Below, one piece after another: positions 42,314-50,347 of a DNA stretch of 64,000 nt. Made by a program: the position numbers and the translations under genes. The notes below the pieces were generated by a model. The model was not told the origin of the DNA, did not search any database, and saw only the letters and a list, made by a program, of their open reading frames with translations. This DNA is from Micromonospora siamensis (lineage in GTDB: Bacteria > Actinomycetota > Actinomycetes > Mycobacteriales > Micromonosporaceae). The DNA lies in NCBI RefSeq assembly GCF_900090305.1, contig NZ_LT607751.1, positions 5,828,001 through 5,892,000 of the forward strand, given 5' to 3'. How positions within the stretch are numbered: position 1 is the first letter of the stretch; every line of letters begins with the position of its first letter.

Positions 42314-43660
42314 GTGACCGACATCCCGCGCCGGGCCGTGTCCCGGACCGCCAAGCTCGCCGCTCTGCCGCTCGGCTTCGCCGGGCGGACCGTCCTCGGC
42401 ATGGGTAAGCGCGTCACCGGGCTCGCCTCCGACGTGATCTCGGCAGAGATCCAGCAGCGCACCGCCGAGCAGCTCTTCAGCGTGCTCGGCCAGCTCAAGG
42501 GCGGGGCGATGAAGTTCGGCCAGGCGCTGTCGGTCTTCGAGGCCGCGCTGCCGGAGGAGGTCGCCGCCCCCTACCGGCAGGCGTTGACGAAGCTCCAGGA
42601 GGCCGCCCCGCCGCTGCCGGCGGCCAGTGTGCACAAGGTCCTCGCCGAGCAGCTCGGCCCGGACTGGCGGGACCGGTTCGTCGAGTTCGACGACACCCCG
42701 GCCGCCGCGGCCAGCATCGGCCAGGTGCACCGCGCGGTCTGGCGGGACCCGGGCTACGGGCCGGCCGGCGGCCCGAAGCACCGGGACGTGGCGGTCAAGA
42801 TCCAGTATCCGGGCGCGGGGGACGCGCTGCTGGCCGACCTCAAGCAGCTCTCCCGGCTCGGCGGCATGTTCCGGGCGATCCAGCCGGGTCTGGACGTCAA
42901 GCCGCTCCTGGTGGAGCTGCGTGAGCGGATCACCGAGGAGCTGGACTACGAGCTGGAGGCCGAGTCGCAGCGCGCCTTCGCCGCCGCGTACGCCGACGAC
43001 CCGGAGATCTTCATCCCCGAGGTGCTGGACTCCTCCCCCCGGGTCCTGATCACCGAGTGGATCGAGGGCACCCCGCTGTCGGAGATCATCCGCGCCGGCA
43101 CCGAGGAGCAACGCGACGAGGCCGGCCGGCTGATGGCCGAGCTGCACCTCTCCGCCCCGATGCGGGCCGGGCTGCTGCACGCCGACCCGCACCCGGGCAA
43201 CTTCCGGCTGCTCCCCGACGGGCGGCTCGGCGTGATCGACTTCGGCGCGGTGGCCCGGATGCCCGAGGGCACCCCGGAGCCGATCGGCCGGCTGGCCGGG
43301 CTGGCGCTGCGCGGGGAGGCCGACGCGGTGGTCGCCGGGCTGCGCGAGGAGGGCTTCGTCAGCCCCACCGAGCCGATCGACGCGCAGGCCCTCCTGGAAT
43401 ACATCCAGCCGATGCTCGCCCCGGTCGCCGAGGAGGAGTTCCGGTTCACCCGGGCCTGGCTGCGCTCCGAGGCGACCCGGCTGGCCAGCCCGAAGTCGCC
43501 GGCCTTCCAGCTCAGCCGGCAGCTCAACCTGCCCCCGTCGTACCTGCTGATCCACCGGGTGACGCTGGGTTCGATCGGGGTGCTCTGCCAGCTGGAGGCG
43601 AAGGCGCCGTACCGGGCGATCCTGGAGCGCTGGCTGCCCGGCTTCGCCCCGGTGGGCTGA
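42314..43660 (+). CDS. ABC1/UbiB-family atypical kinase
   Basis: 448 residues. Signature KxGQ motif as MKFGQALS (Lys67-Gln70), the Ala-rich loop AAAASIGQVHRA replacing the glycine loop, DVAVKIQYPG with the conserved Lys, HADPHPGNF (catalytic loop) and VIDFGAVA (DFG-like). Such proteins act as ATPases in quinone or lipid metabolism. GTG at 42314, seven bases after TAACAAT. Follows the ThiF-like gene by 57 bp on the same strand and ends at a strong hairpin. Confidence 0.93.
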   Translation: MTDIPRRAVSRTAKLAALPLGFAGRTVLGMGKRVTGLASDVISAEIQQRTAEQLFSVLGQLKGGAMKFGQALSVFEAALPEEVAAPYRQALTKLQEAAPPLPAASVHKVLAEQLGPDWRDRFVEFDDTPAAAASIGQVHRAVWRDPGYGPAGGPKHRDVAVKIQYPGAGDALLADLKQLSRLGGMFRAIQPGLDVKPLLVELRERITEELDYELEAESQRAFAAAYADDPEIFIPEVLDSSPRVLITEWIEGTPLSEIIRAGTEEQRDEAGRLMAELHLSAPMRAGLLHADPHPGNFRLLPDGRLGVIDFGAVARMPEGTPEPIGRLAGLALRGEADAVVAGLREEGFVSPTEPIDAQALLEYIQPMLAPVAEEEFRFTRAWLRSEATRLASPKSPAFQLSRQLNLPPSYLLIHRVTLGSIGVLCQLEAKAPYRAILERWLPGFAPVG

Positions 43661-43675
43661 CCGGCACGAACGCGG

Positions 43676-43707
43676 CGGGGGCGACGGCCAGCCGGCCGTC
43701 GCCCCCG
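43676..43707. terminator. terminator hairpin after ABC1 kinase
   Basis: Perfect 14-bp arms 43676-43689 and 43694-43707 with a 4-base loop, 15 bases after the stop; also just beyond the 3' end of the small minus-strand ORF. Confidence 0.7.
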
Positions 43708-43725
43708 TATCAGGTGGACAAGGAT

Positions 43726-43902
43726 CTATGCGGTGCCCAGGTCGCGAGCCGACTGGGTGCGGCTGCGCATCGCGACGGTACGGGCGGAAAGGGTTGCCTC
43801 AGTGCTCGTGGTGGTACGACCGGCCTGAGGCCGGCGCATTCGAGCCCGGGACAACGCTTCGTGGAGTAGTTGCATCTCGGTTCCGTTCGGCATGTTCAGC
43901 AT
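43726..43902 (-). CDS. possible 58-aa Ser/Thr/Arg-rich small protein
   Basis: 58 codons from ATG 43902 (in-frame ATG also at 43893). The peptide has MQLLHEALSRARMRRPQ in the first half, typical of short helical actinobacterial proteins, and a Thr/Ser/Arg-rich second half with TTTSTEATLSARTV. Codon use is a little less GC-biased at third positions than neighbours. It lies between whiB7 and the ABC1 terminator, same strand as whiB7, 69 bp downstream of it. Weak Shine-Dalgarno. No family recognised with certainty. Confidence 0.45.
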   Translation of the reverse strand: MLNMPNGTEMQLLHEALSRARMRRPQAGRTTTSTEATLSARTVAMRSRTQSARDLGTA

Positions 43903-43971
43903 GGGTTTCGGCTTTCTCGTTGGGGCCGGTGGAGGGACACCGGCACGGTCACGTGTGGATCGGGTTGGTTG

Positions 43972-44337
43972 TCAGGCCGCCAGCCGGACCGCGTTGCGCG
44001 ACTCGGACAGCCCACTGGCCGCCAGTCGCGCCTCGGCCTCGACCCGGAGCTCGGCGTCACGGGCCAGGTCCTCCTTGCGCGGGCGGCCACGGGGCCGCTT
44101 GCGCGGGACGACCGCGCCACGCTCGAAGATCTCGCCACCCCAGACGCCCCAGGGCTCGGCCCGCTCGACCGCCCCGGCGAGGCACTCGACGCGCAGCGGG
44201 CAGTCCCCGCAGAGCGACTTGGCCAGCTCGAGCTCGGCGGGCGAGTCGGAGAACCACAGGTCGGGGTCGAACTTCCGGCAGGGCAGGTTCGCCTCCACCT
44301 CGACGCTCACGTCGAGTGGGGCCAACGCCAGACTCAT
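43972..44337 (-). CDS. whiB7: WhiB7 transcriptional regulator
   Basis: 121-residue Wbl protein. Cluster cysteines Cys20, Cys43, Cys46, Cys52; the WhiB7-specific EPWGVWGGE at 61-69; and the AT-hook RGRPRK at 83-88. It activates intrinsic resistance to ribosome-targeting antibiotics with SigA. ATG at 44337 with GAGAGGTGA ahead. A long leader with promoter, upstream ORF and terminator precedes it. Position next to uvrD2 and the ABC1 kinase is the same as in mycobacteria. C-terminal tail after the AT-hook is about 30 residues longer than the shortest homologues. Confidence 0.97.
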   Translation of the reverse strand: MSLALAPLDVSVEVEANLPCRKFDPDLWFSDSPAELELAKSLCGDCPLRVECLAGAVERAEPWGVWGGEIFERGAVVPRKRPRGRPRKEDLARDAELRVEAEARLAASGLSESRNAVRLAA

Positions 44338-44407
44338 GCCCGGTCACCTCTCTCTCGTTTCGATCTCGTGGATCGCGTTCCGGCGTACTTCGGCACTACG
44401 GCGGTGC

Positions 44408-44453
44408 AAAAAAAACTGAGGCCGCGGATCCCGGTAGCGGGTTCCGCGGCCTC
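44408..44453 (-). terminator. attenuator terminator in the whiB7 leader
   Basis: On the minus strand a 15-bp stem (44453-44439 with 44432-44418, 14 pairs) is followed after CAG by eight T residues (44415-44408): a textbook intrinsic terminator. It lies 71 bases before the whiB7 ATG and 24 bases past the upstream ORF stop. It would stop transcription unless the leader refolds. Confidence 0.9.
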
Positions 44454-44476
44454 GAGGTGAGCCGGTGGTCTGGTGA

Positions 44477-44731
44477 TCAGACCGGTCTACCTCGAGGTGG
44501 AACGCCGCGGACATCCATGCGCTTGGTTGCGACATCGATACCCTTGCCCGTGGAGCCACTGGTCCCGTTGAATCCGGCAGTGGGCACGAGGGTCCGGTTC
44601 AGCTCGGCCTGAACCTGGACCTGGTGCGCCTGCGGAGCCCACGGTCGAGCAGCCAGGGCAACCCGGACAGCCGACAGCGGAGCAACGGCGGCAAGCGGCG
44701 CCGCCGGACGCTCATACGTGTAGCTCTCCAC
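44477..44731 (-). CDS. whiB7 leader upstream ORF (84 aa)
   Basis: ORF of 84 codons from GTG 44731, nine bases after GGAGGAG; an in-frame GTG at 44740 overlaps the Shine-Dalgarno too closely. The peptide starts VESYTYERP, is Ala/Pro/Val-rich, and ends VRGVPPRGRPV. A hairpin GGTCTG-ATCAC-CAGACC straddles its stop codon. In mycobacteria and streptomycetes a translated upstream ORF makes whiB7 respond to stalled ribosomes; this one is in the right place for that, although much longer than usual. Protein function beyond control is not suggested. Confidence 0.75.
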   Translation of the reverse strand: MESYTYERPAAPLAAVAPLSAVRVALAARPWAPQAHQVQVQAELNRTLVPTAGFNGTSGSTGKGIDVATKRMDVRGVPPRGRPV

Positions 44732-44822
44732 TGGTGCCACCTCCTCCGGTGCACTCGATATGCCGACTCGGTCCCAACCCCGCTGAGCAGCCGGAATGGC
44801 GCCGCTCCCGAGGTGTGTCCTG

Positions 44823-44860
44823 AGGCTATTCCTCGTCTCCGGGCGAGGGCAAACGATTTA
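44823..44860 (-). promoter_or_regulatory. whiB7 promoter with AT-rich WhiB7 site
   Basis: Minus strand: -35 TTGCCC (44852-44847), 18-base spacer, -10 TAGCCT (44828-44823), with TAAATCGTTT overlapping and just upstream of the -35. An AT-rich patch directly upstream of -35 is the recognition mark for WhiB7's AT-hook, so autoregulation is expected. The leader would be close to 480 bases. Confidence 0.65.
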
Positions 44861-44863
44861 CGG

Positions 44864-47023
44864 CTACTTTTCGAAAGTTTTCTGCGGGCAGACGTCGTCG
44901 ACCGCCGCGCCCTTGACCAGAGCGAGGACCGACTCGCCGTAGAGGCCCAGCTTGCGGGGGCCGATCCCGGCGATCGCGATCAGCTCCTCGGCGCGTACCG
45001 GCTTGCGCTCGGCCAGCGCCGTGAGCGTGGCGTCGGTGAAGACCACGTAGGAGGGGACCTTCTGCACCCCGGCCACCCGGACCCGCCACTCCCGCAGCCG
45101 CTCGTACAGCTCCTCGTCGATGTCGGACGGGCAGGTGGGGCAGCGGCCCAGCTTGCGGTCGGGACCGGCGAGCAGGGTCGCGCCGCAGATCCGGCAGGAG
45201 ATCACCCGGGCAGCGGGACGCCGGGCGGCGGCCTGCTTCGCCGGGGTGGCGCCGGCCCGCTCGCCGCCGCCGGAGCGGTCGAGCTGGGGCAGGAACCGGG
45301 ACGGCCGCCGGGCCCGCCCGCCCGGGGACCGGGCCACCGAGTACGACAGCCAGAGCCACTCCCGGGCCCGGGTGACGCCGACGTAGAGCAGCCGGCGCTC
45401 CTCCTCCACCTGCTCGGCGGTCCGGGCGTACGTGGTGGGCAGGGTGCCCTCGGAGAGCCCGACCAGGAAGACCGCGTCCCACTCCAGCCCCTTGGCCGAG
45501 TGCAGGGAGGCCAGGGTCACCCCGTCCACGGTCGGCACGTGCTGCTGGGCGGCCCGCCGGGCCAGCTCGTCGTTGAAGTCGGTCAGGGTCACCGGCCGCT
45601 CGATCACCGCCGCCTCGCCGACCGGCAGCACCGGCGGCGTGCCGGCGTACTCCTCGGCGAGCTGGACCAGGGCGGCCAGCGCCTCCCAGCGTTCCCGCGC
45701 CGCGCCGCCGGCCGGTGGGGCGTCCGGCGCCCAGCCCACCGCGGTCAGCGCCTCGCGGACCGCTGTCGGCAACGGGATGCCGCCGTCGACGGAGCGGGTG
45801 GCGGCGCGCAGCGCGATCATCGCCTGGCGCACCTCGGCCCGCTCGAAGAAGCGCTCCGCGCCCTGCACCACGTACGGCACCCCGGCCTCGGTGAGCGCCT
45901 TCTCGTACGCCTCGGACTGCGCGTTGGTCCGGAACAGCACGGCGATCTCGCGGGCCGGCGTGCCACCGTCGATCATCGTCCGGCAACGGGCCGCGACCGC
46001 CGCGGCCTCGGCCGGCTCGTCGGTGAAGATCCGCAGGTCCGGTTCGGGGCCGGGCGGGCGCTGGCCGACCAGTTCCAGCCGCAGTCGCGCCTCCGCGCCG
46101 CGGGCCTGTGAGATGACCGCGTTGGCCAGGCCGACCACCTGCGGAGTGGAGCGGTAGTCGCGGACCAGCCGGACCACCGTCGCGCCGCGGTGCCGGCGCG
46201 GGAAGTCGACCAGGTACGCCGAGGTGGCGCCGGTGAAGGAGTAGATGGTCTGGCTGGCGTCACCGACCACGGTCAGGTCGTCCCGGCCGCCGAGCCACGC
46301 CTCCAGCAGCCGCTGCTGCAACGGGTTGACGTCCTGGTACTCGTCGACGACGAAGTGCCGGTACTGGCCGCGTACCTGCTCGGCGACGTCGGGGTGCTCC
46401 TCGATGCCCCAGACCGCGGCGCGCAGCATGTCCTCGAAGTCGATCACACCGTTGCCGCGCTTGAGCTTCTCGTACGCGGCGAAGACCTCGGCCACCTTCG
46501 CCGGGTCGTGCGGGGTCTCGCGCAGCGCCTTCGCGGCGGCGACCACGTACTCCCCCGGCTCGACCAGCGACGACTTGGCCCACTCGATCTCGCCGGCCAG
46601 GTCCCGGGCGGCGGCCCGGTCGGCGCGCAGGCCCACCTTGGCGGCGGCGAGCGTGACCACCCGCACCTTGCTGTCCAGCAGCTCGGGCATGGCCCGGCCC
46701 TCCAGCAGCCGGGGCGCGAAGTAGCGGACCTGGCGCAGCGCCGCGGCATGGAACGTGCGTGCCTGGACGCCCTGCACCCCGAGCAGGGTGAGTCGGCTGC
46801 GCATCTCGGCTGCGGCGCGGGCGGTGAAGGTGACCGCCAGCACGTGCCGGGCGGAGATGTCACCGGTCAGGGCGCGGTGGGCGATCCGGGAGGTGACCGC
46901 GCGGGTCTTGCCGGTGCCGGCGCCGGCCAGCACGCAGACCGGGCCGGCCGGGGCGGTCACCGCGGACCGCTGCTCCGGATCCAGCCCGGCCAGCACCCGT
47001 TCCGCCGCTGAGTGAACCACCAC
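44864..47023 (-). CDS. uvrD2: UvrD2 DNA helicase with HRDC domain
   Basis: 719-residue SF1A helicase. Motifs in order: AGAGTGKTRA (Walker A, about 33), TFTARAAAEMR (Ia), VVDEYQDVNPLQ (II), VVGDASQTIYSFTGA (III), LASLHSAKGLEWDAV (V), LLYVGVTRARE (VI). A tetracysteine segment (CRIC ... CPTC, about 605-628) links to a C-terminal HRDC domain with IAGIGPRKLG, the arrangement known from mycobacterial UvrD2. GTG-GTG at the start (47023). Helps repair and replication; essential in mycobacteria. Confidence 0.96.
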   Translation of the reverse strand: MVVHSAAERVLAGLDPEQRSAVTAPAGPVCVLAGAGTGKTRAVTSRIAHRALTGDISARHVLAVTFTARAAAEMRSRLTLLGVQGVQARTFHAAALRQVRYFAPRLLEGRAMPELLDSKVRVVTLAAAKVGLRADRAAARDLAGEIEWAKSSLVEPGEYVVAAAKALRETPHDPAKVAEVFAAYEKLKRGNGVIDFEDMLRAAVWGIEEHPDVAEQVRGQYRHFVVDEYQDVNPLQQRLLEAWLGGRDDLTVVGDASQTIYSFTGATSAYLVDFPRRHRGATVVRLVRDYRSTPQVVGLANAVISQARGAEARLRLELVGQRPPGPEPDLRIFTDEPAEAAAVAARCRTMIDGGTPAREIAVLFRTNAQSEAYEKALTEAGVPYVVQGAERFFERAEVRQAMIALRAATRSVDGGIPLPTAVREALTAVGWAPDAPPAGGAARERWEALAALVQLAEEYAGTPPVLPVGEAAVIERPVTLTDFNDELARRAAQQHVPTVDGVTLASLHSAKGLEWDAVFLVGLSEGTLPTTYARTAEQVEEERRLLYVGVTRAREWLWLSYSVARSPGGRARRPSRFLPQLDRSGGGERAGATPAKQAAARRPAARVISCRICGATLLAGPDRKLGRCPTCPSDIDEELYERLREWRVRVAGVQKVPSYVVFTDATLTALAERKPVRAEELIAIAGIGPRKLGLYGESVLALVKGAAVDDVCPQKTFEK

Positions 47024-47028
47024 AGCCA

Positions 47029-47055
47029 GGAATCATCCCAGCCCCCGCCGACGTT
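47029..47055 (+). promoter_or_regulatory. SigR-type promoter of mycoredoxin
   Basis: GGAAT (47029-47033), 19 bases, GTT (47053-47055) with C before it. This is the same spacing as at 11777-11803 upstream of sigR, 60 bases before the mycoredoxin ATG. Confidence 0.6.
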
Positions 47056-47114
47056 GCAGCGGTTAGCCTGGCCTGATTCGACCGGGCCCGAGCCATCCCT
47101 TGGAGGACCAGACC

Positions 47115-47357
47115 ATGCTGACGATGTATTCGACCTCGTGGTGCGGCTACTGCCACCGGCTGAAGTCGCAGCTCGACCGGGAGGGCATCGGCTACGAGGT
47201 GGTCGACATCGAGAAGGACCCGCAGGCCGCGGACTTCGTGATGAAGGTCAACGGCGGCAACCAGACGGTCCCGACCCTGCGCTTCGCCGACGGCAGCGCG
47301 CTGACCAACCCGTCGATCACCCAGGTCAAGCAGCACCTCTCCACCATCGCCGGCTGA
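47115..47357 (+). CDS. mrx1: mycoredoxin (glutaredoxin-like, NrdH fold)
   Basis: 80-residue thioredoxin-fold protein that uses mycothiol to reduce mixed disulfides. Active site WCGYC (Cys10, Cys13), TVPTL (cis-Pro) and GSALTNPS near the C-terminus are those of Mrx1. ATG at 47115 follows TGGAGG. Divergent from uvrD2, as in mycobacteria. A SigR-type promoter precedes it, which fits a role in thiol repair. Confidence 0.93.
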   Translation: MLTMYSTSWCGYCHRLKSQLDREGIGYEVVDIEKDPQAADFVMKVNGGNQTVPTLRFADGSALTNPSITQVKQHLSTIAG

Positions 47358-47417
47358 CCCACCCGCGCAGAGAGCGGCCTGGCCCACCAGGGCCCGGCCG
47401 CTCTCGCCGTTCTCCCC

Positions 47418-47478
47418 GTTGATCATGAAGTTAGCGGCGTCCGGCACGGCGTGTCGCGCCGCCAACTTCATGACCAAC
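47418..47478. repeat. inverted repeat GTTGATCATGAAGTT, doubles as 3' end of MFS gene
   Basis: Arms 47418-47439 and 47457-47478 match at 20 of 22 positions around a 17-base loop. It lies between the convergent mrx1 and MFS genes. The last ~16 codons of the MFS gene are read through it. May act as a terminator for mrx1. Confidence 0.7.
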
Positions 47479-48705
47479 GGTGCCGTCCGCTGGGCGGCGG
47501 GGGGCGGGGATGTGGGGGGTGGGGGTGGGGAGGGTGAGGGCGCGGCCCTGCCAGAGGTAGGCGCCGGCGGCGGTGGTGGTCAGGCCGACCAGGACGAAGA
47601 GCAGCCGGTAGTCGAGCACCCCGACGAGCAGGGCGCCGCCCCCGATGGAGACCGCCTGCGGGCCGCTGACCAGCGCCTCCGAGGCGGCCGTGACCCTGCC
47701 GAGCAGCCCCGGCGGGGTCCGCCGCTGGACCAGCGTGTTCAACCCCACCATGATCAGCGGCAGCGAGAGGCCGGCCAGCAGCAGCGCCGCGAAACCGAGC
47801 CAGAGATCCGGGTACGCCAGCGCCAGCGCCGCCGGCCCGAAGAGGGTGACCCCGGCCGCCAGCGCGCCCAGCTCGCCATACCTGCGTACCACGGCGGGTG
47901 AGAGCAGCCCGCCGGCCAGCCCGCCGATCCCCTGCACGGTGACCAGCACCCCGACGAACGCGGCGTCGCGGCGCAGCCCCTGGTCGACGTACGCGAAGAT
48001 CAGCGACTCGGTGAAGCCCATCACCAGCGAGCCCAGCCCGTAGCCGAGCAGCGCCCGGCGCAGCGCCGGCTCGCCGGCCAGGTGCCGCAGCCCCGCCCCC
48101 AGCTCGGCCGGCCAGCGCAGCTCCCCGCCGGCCGGTCGGCTCTCGGCCACCCGCAGCGTGCCGACCACCGTGCCGGCCACCAGGAACCCGGCCATCGCGA
48201 GGGTGGTCAGCAGCCAGCCACCGACGGCCGCGTAGAGCGCCGCTCCGGCGAGCGGGCCGACCAGCCGCAGTCCCTGCCGGACGGTCTGGAGCACCCCGTT
48301 CGCGTCGGGGAGCAGCTCGATCGGGACCAGCTGCCGGATCAGCCCGCTGAGCGCCGCGCTCAGCGTGATGTACGACAGCCCGTAGAGCCCCGCCACCACG
48401 TAGATCACCCACACGTCGGTCCGGTCCCGGACGGCGAAGAGTGGGCTGAGCAGCACCGCCGTGGCCACGTTGGCCGCCACGAAGAAGGGGCGGCGGGGGT
48501 ACCGGTCGACCACCCAGCCGACCAGCGGCGCCAGGACCATCGGGGCGATGATGGCGAAGATGGTGCCGCCCGCCAGCCCGTCCGAGCCGGTCAGGTCCTT
48601 GACCCAGATGGCCAGGGCGAGCAGCAGGACCGACTCGGCGGCCATGCTGGCCAGCAGGGCCACGAAGAGCAGCCGGAAGTCGGGGCGGCGCAGGACGGTG
48701 CGCAT
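47431..48705 (-). CDS. MFS transporter (EntS-like MFS_3)
   Basis: 424 residues, about 12 membrane segments, of the group related to the enterobactin exporter and macrolide-type efflux proteins. Features: LRRPDFRLLFVALLASMAAESVLL in helix 1, GWVVDRYPRRPFF loop motif, GLIRQLVPIELLPDANGVLQ, and the second-half repeat TPPGLLGRVTAASEALV. ATG at 48705 after AGAGGA. The last residues (VGHEVGGATRRAGRR) come from the inverted repeat, so the natural stop may have been lost. Substrate unknown. Confidence 0.88.
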   Translation of the reverse strand: MRTVLRRPDFRLLFVALLASMAAESVLLLALAIWVKDLTGSDGLAGGTIFAIIAPMVLAPLVGWVVDRYPRRPFFVAANVATAVLLSPLFAVRDRTDVWVIYVVAGLYGLSYITLSAALSGLIRQLVPIELLPDANGVLQTVRQGLRLVGPLAGAALYAAVGGWLLTTLAMAGFLVAGTVVGTLRVAESRPAGGELRWPAELGAGLRHLAGEPALRRALLGYGLGSLVMGFTESLIFAYVDQGLRRDAAFVGVLVTVQGIGGLAGGLLSPAVVRRYGELGALAAGVTLFGPAALALAYPDLWLGFAALLLAGLSLPLIMVGLNTLVQRRTPPGLLGRVTAASEALVSGPQAVSIGGGALLVGVLDYRLLFVLVGLTTTAAGAYLWQGRALTLPTPTPHIPAPRRPADGTVGHEVGGATRRAGRR

Positions 48706-48841
48706 GGGGTCCTCTTTTCTTTTTCAGACACGCCCTTGCCGGGACCTCCGGCGCCGGTCGCGCCGTCCATACTGACCGTGGGGGGCGAATTTCATACAGT
48801 TACCGTCGCGTCTGCGGCGGTCGACGGAGAAGAGGACGAAG

Positions 48842-49825
48842 GTGCCTCCTGCCGTACCCAGCCCGATCCTGCGCCGTCGCCGGTTGGGCAATGAACTGCG
48901 CCGTTTTCGCGAGCTGGCCGGTCTCACCGGGGACCAGGTCATCGAGCGGATCGGCTGGGCCTCCGCGTCCAAACTGTCCCGACTGGAGAACGGCCGCAGC
49001 CGGCCCGACCCGGAGGACGTGCGGGTCCTGCTCGACCTGTACGGGGTGCCCGAGGAGTCCCGTGACGAGCTGCTCGGGATCACCCAGGAAGCCGGCGACA
49101 TGCGGGGCTGGCTGCTGAAGAACTATCCGGTGATGACCCAGCAGCAGCGCGGCTGGGCGGAGTTGGAGGCGGGCTGCGCCGAGATCTCCGAGTACAACCC
49201 GGTCCTGGTGCCCGGGCTGTTGCAGACCCCCGGGTACGCCAAGCTGCGCATCCTCTCGGCCCGCCAGGTGGACCAGTTGGCCGGCGACCCGGAGCCGGGT
49301 GAGGACCCGGAGACCGAGGTACGCGCCCGGCTGGCCCGGCAGTCGCTGCTGACCCGCTCCCCCGACGCCCCCCGGTACACGGCGGTGTTGGAGGAGGCCG
49401 CGCTCAACGGGCACCGGGCCGGGCCGCCGGAGGTGCTCCGGGAGCAACTGGGTCACCTCTGCGAGCTGGCCATGCTGCCGAACGTCACGCTGCACCTGCT
49501 GGAGCGGGACACCCGGATCGCCGACTTCTTCCTGCCGCCCACCGCTTTCTCGTTGTACCGGTTCGCCGACCCGCTCGATCCGGAGACCCTGGCGATCGAA
49601 GGTGGCTTCACCGACGTCATGTCGACCGAGGTAAACACGCTAAATCGCTATAAAGTGGTTTTCGAGTGGCTATGCTCGGCGGCGCTCTCCGCATCGGACA
49701 CCCTCTCCTGGCTCTTCGAGGCGACGGGACGGCTGACCGAGGCGGCGGGCCCGCCCGCGGTGGCGTCCGGCCCGGCAACGGCGCCGGTCCAACGCCGGCC
49801 GGCCGGGCGCCTGACGGACCGGTGA
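48842..49825 (+). CDS. XRE-family HTH protein with DUF5753
   Basis: 327 residues. N-terminal Cro/CI-type HTH (LGNELRRFRELAGLTGDQV ... SASKLSRLENGR), followed by DUF5753 (about 95-290) with VPGLLQTPGYA and VTLHLLERDT. Streptomycetes encode dozens of these, each usually next to a DUF397 gene, as here. They regulate development and antibiotic synthesis (WhiJ type). GTG at 48842. The last ~45 residues are Ala/Pro-rich and disordered. Shares the operon with the DUF397 gene 74 bp downstream. Confidence 0.9.
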   Translation: MPPAVPSPILRRRRLGNELRRFRELAGLTGDQVIERIGWASASKLSRLENGRSRPDPEDVRVLLDLYGVPEESRDELLGITQEAGDMRGWLLKNYPVMTQQQRGWAELEAGCAEISEYNPVLVPGLLQTPGYAKLRILSARQVDQLAGDPEPGEDPETEVRARLARQSLLTRSPDAPRYTAVLEEAALNGHRAGPPEVLREQLGHLCELAMLPNVTLHLLERDTRIADFFLPPTAFSLYRFADPLDPETLAIEGGFTDVMSTEVNTLNRYKVVFEWLCSAALSASDTLSWLFEATGRLTEAAGPPAVASGPATAPVQRRPAGRLTDR

Positions 49826-49899
49826 ACCCGGGGATCTCCGTCGGGGCGGGCGGCGTCACTCGTCCCCATCGGAGCAGCGTCACGAGCAGGAGCAGAACC

Positions 49900-50130
49900 A
49901 TGAACGACAACCGCTACCCGACCGCCCGCGACCTCGCCACCGCGCCGTGGCGGACCAGCACCAGGAGCCAGACCTCGAACTGCGTCGAGGTCGCCCCCCT
50001 GCGTACCGGGCCGGCCGCGGTCGCCCTGCGGGACAGCAAGGACCGGGGCGGGCCGGTGCTGCTGTTCAACCGGGCCGGCTGGCTGGGCTTCATCACCGGC
50101 GCGAAGAACGGGCAGTTCGACTTGAACTGA
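49900..50130 (+). CDS. DUF397 small protein
   Basis: 76 residues. W..S..S.....CVEVA....G.VALRDSK pattern is plain: WRTSTRSQTSNCVEVAP then VALRDSKD. It is the small partner of the DUF5753 regulator. ATG at 49900, weak Shine-Dalgarno (GAGCAGGAGCAG). Ends before a hairpin. Confidence 0.9.
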   Translation: MNDNRYPTARDLATAPWRTSTRSQTSNCVEVAPLRTGPAAVALRDSKDRGGPVLLFNRAGWLGFITGAKNGQFDLN

Positions 50131-50145
50131 TCAGATCCGCTGGAC

Positions 50146-50180
50146 GACGGGGCCGTTGGCGTGACGCCGACGGCCCCGTC
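50146..50180 (+). terminator. terminator hairpin after DUF397 gene
   Basis: Arms 50146-50161 and 50165-50180, 15 of 16 pairs, 3-base loop, 15 bases after the stop. Confidence 0.75.
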
Positions 50181-50347
50181 GGTCGTTACCGCCCCTACCC
50201 CGCTGACCAGGCGTCATCCGATCGGACGACGCCCCGCACCGATAGGTGCGTTTCACTTGCTGGGATGACACGGCGGCGTAACATGTCCACAGAGTGACGT
50301 GGAAGTTCCAGCGGGTATCCGTCCTTCGCGGCTCATCGGAGACACCC

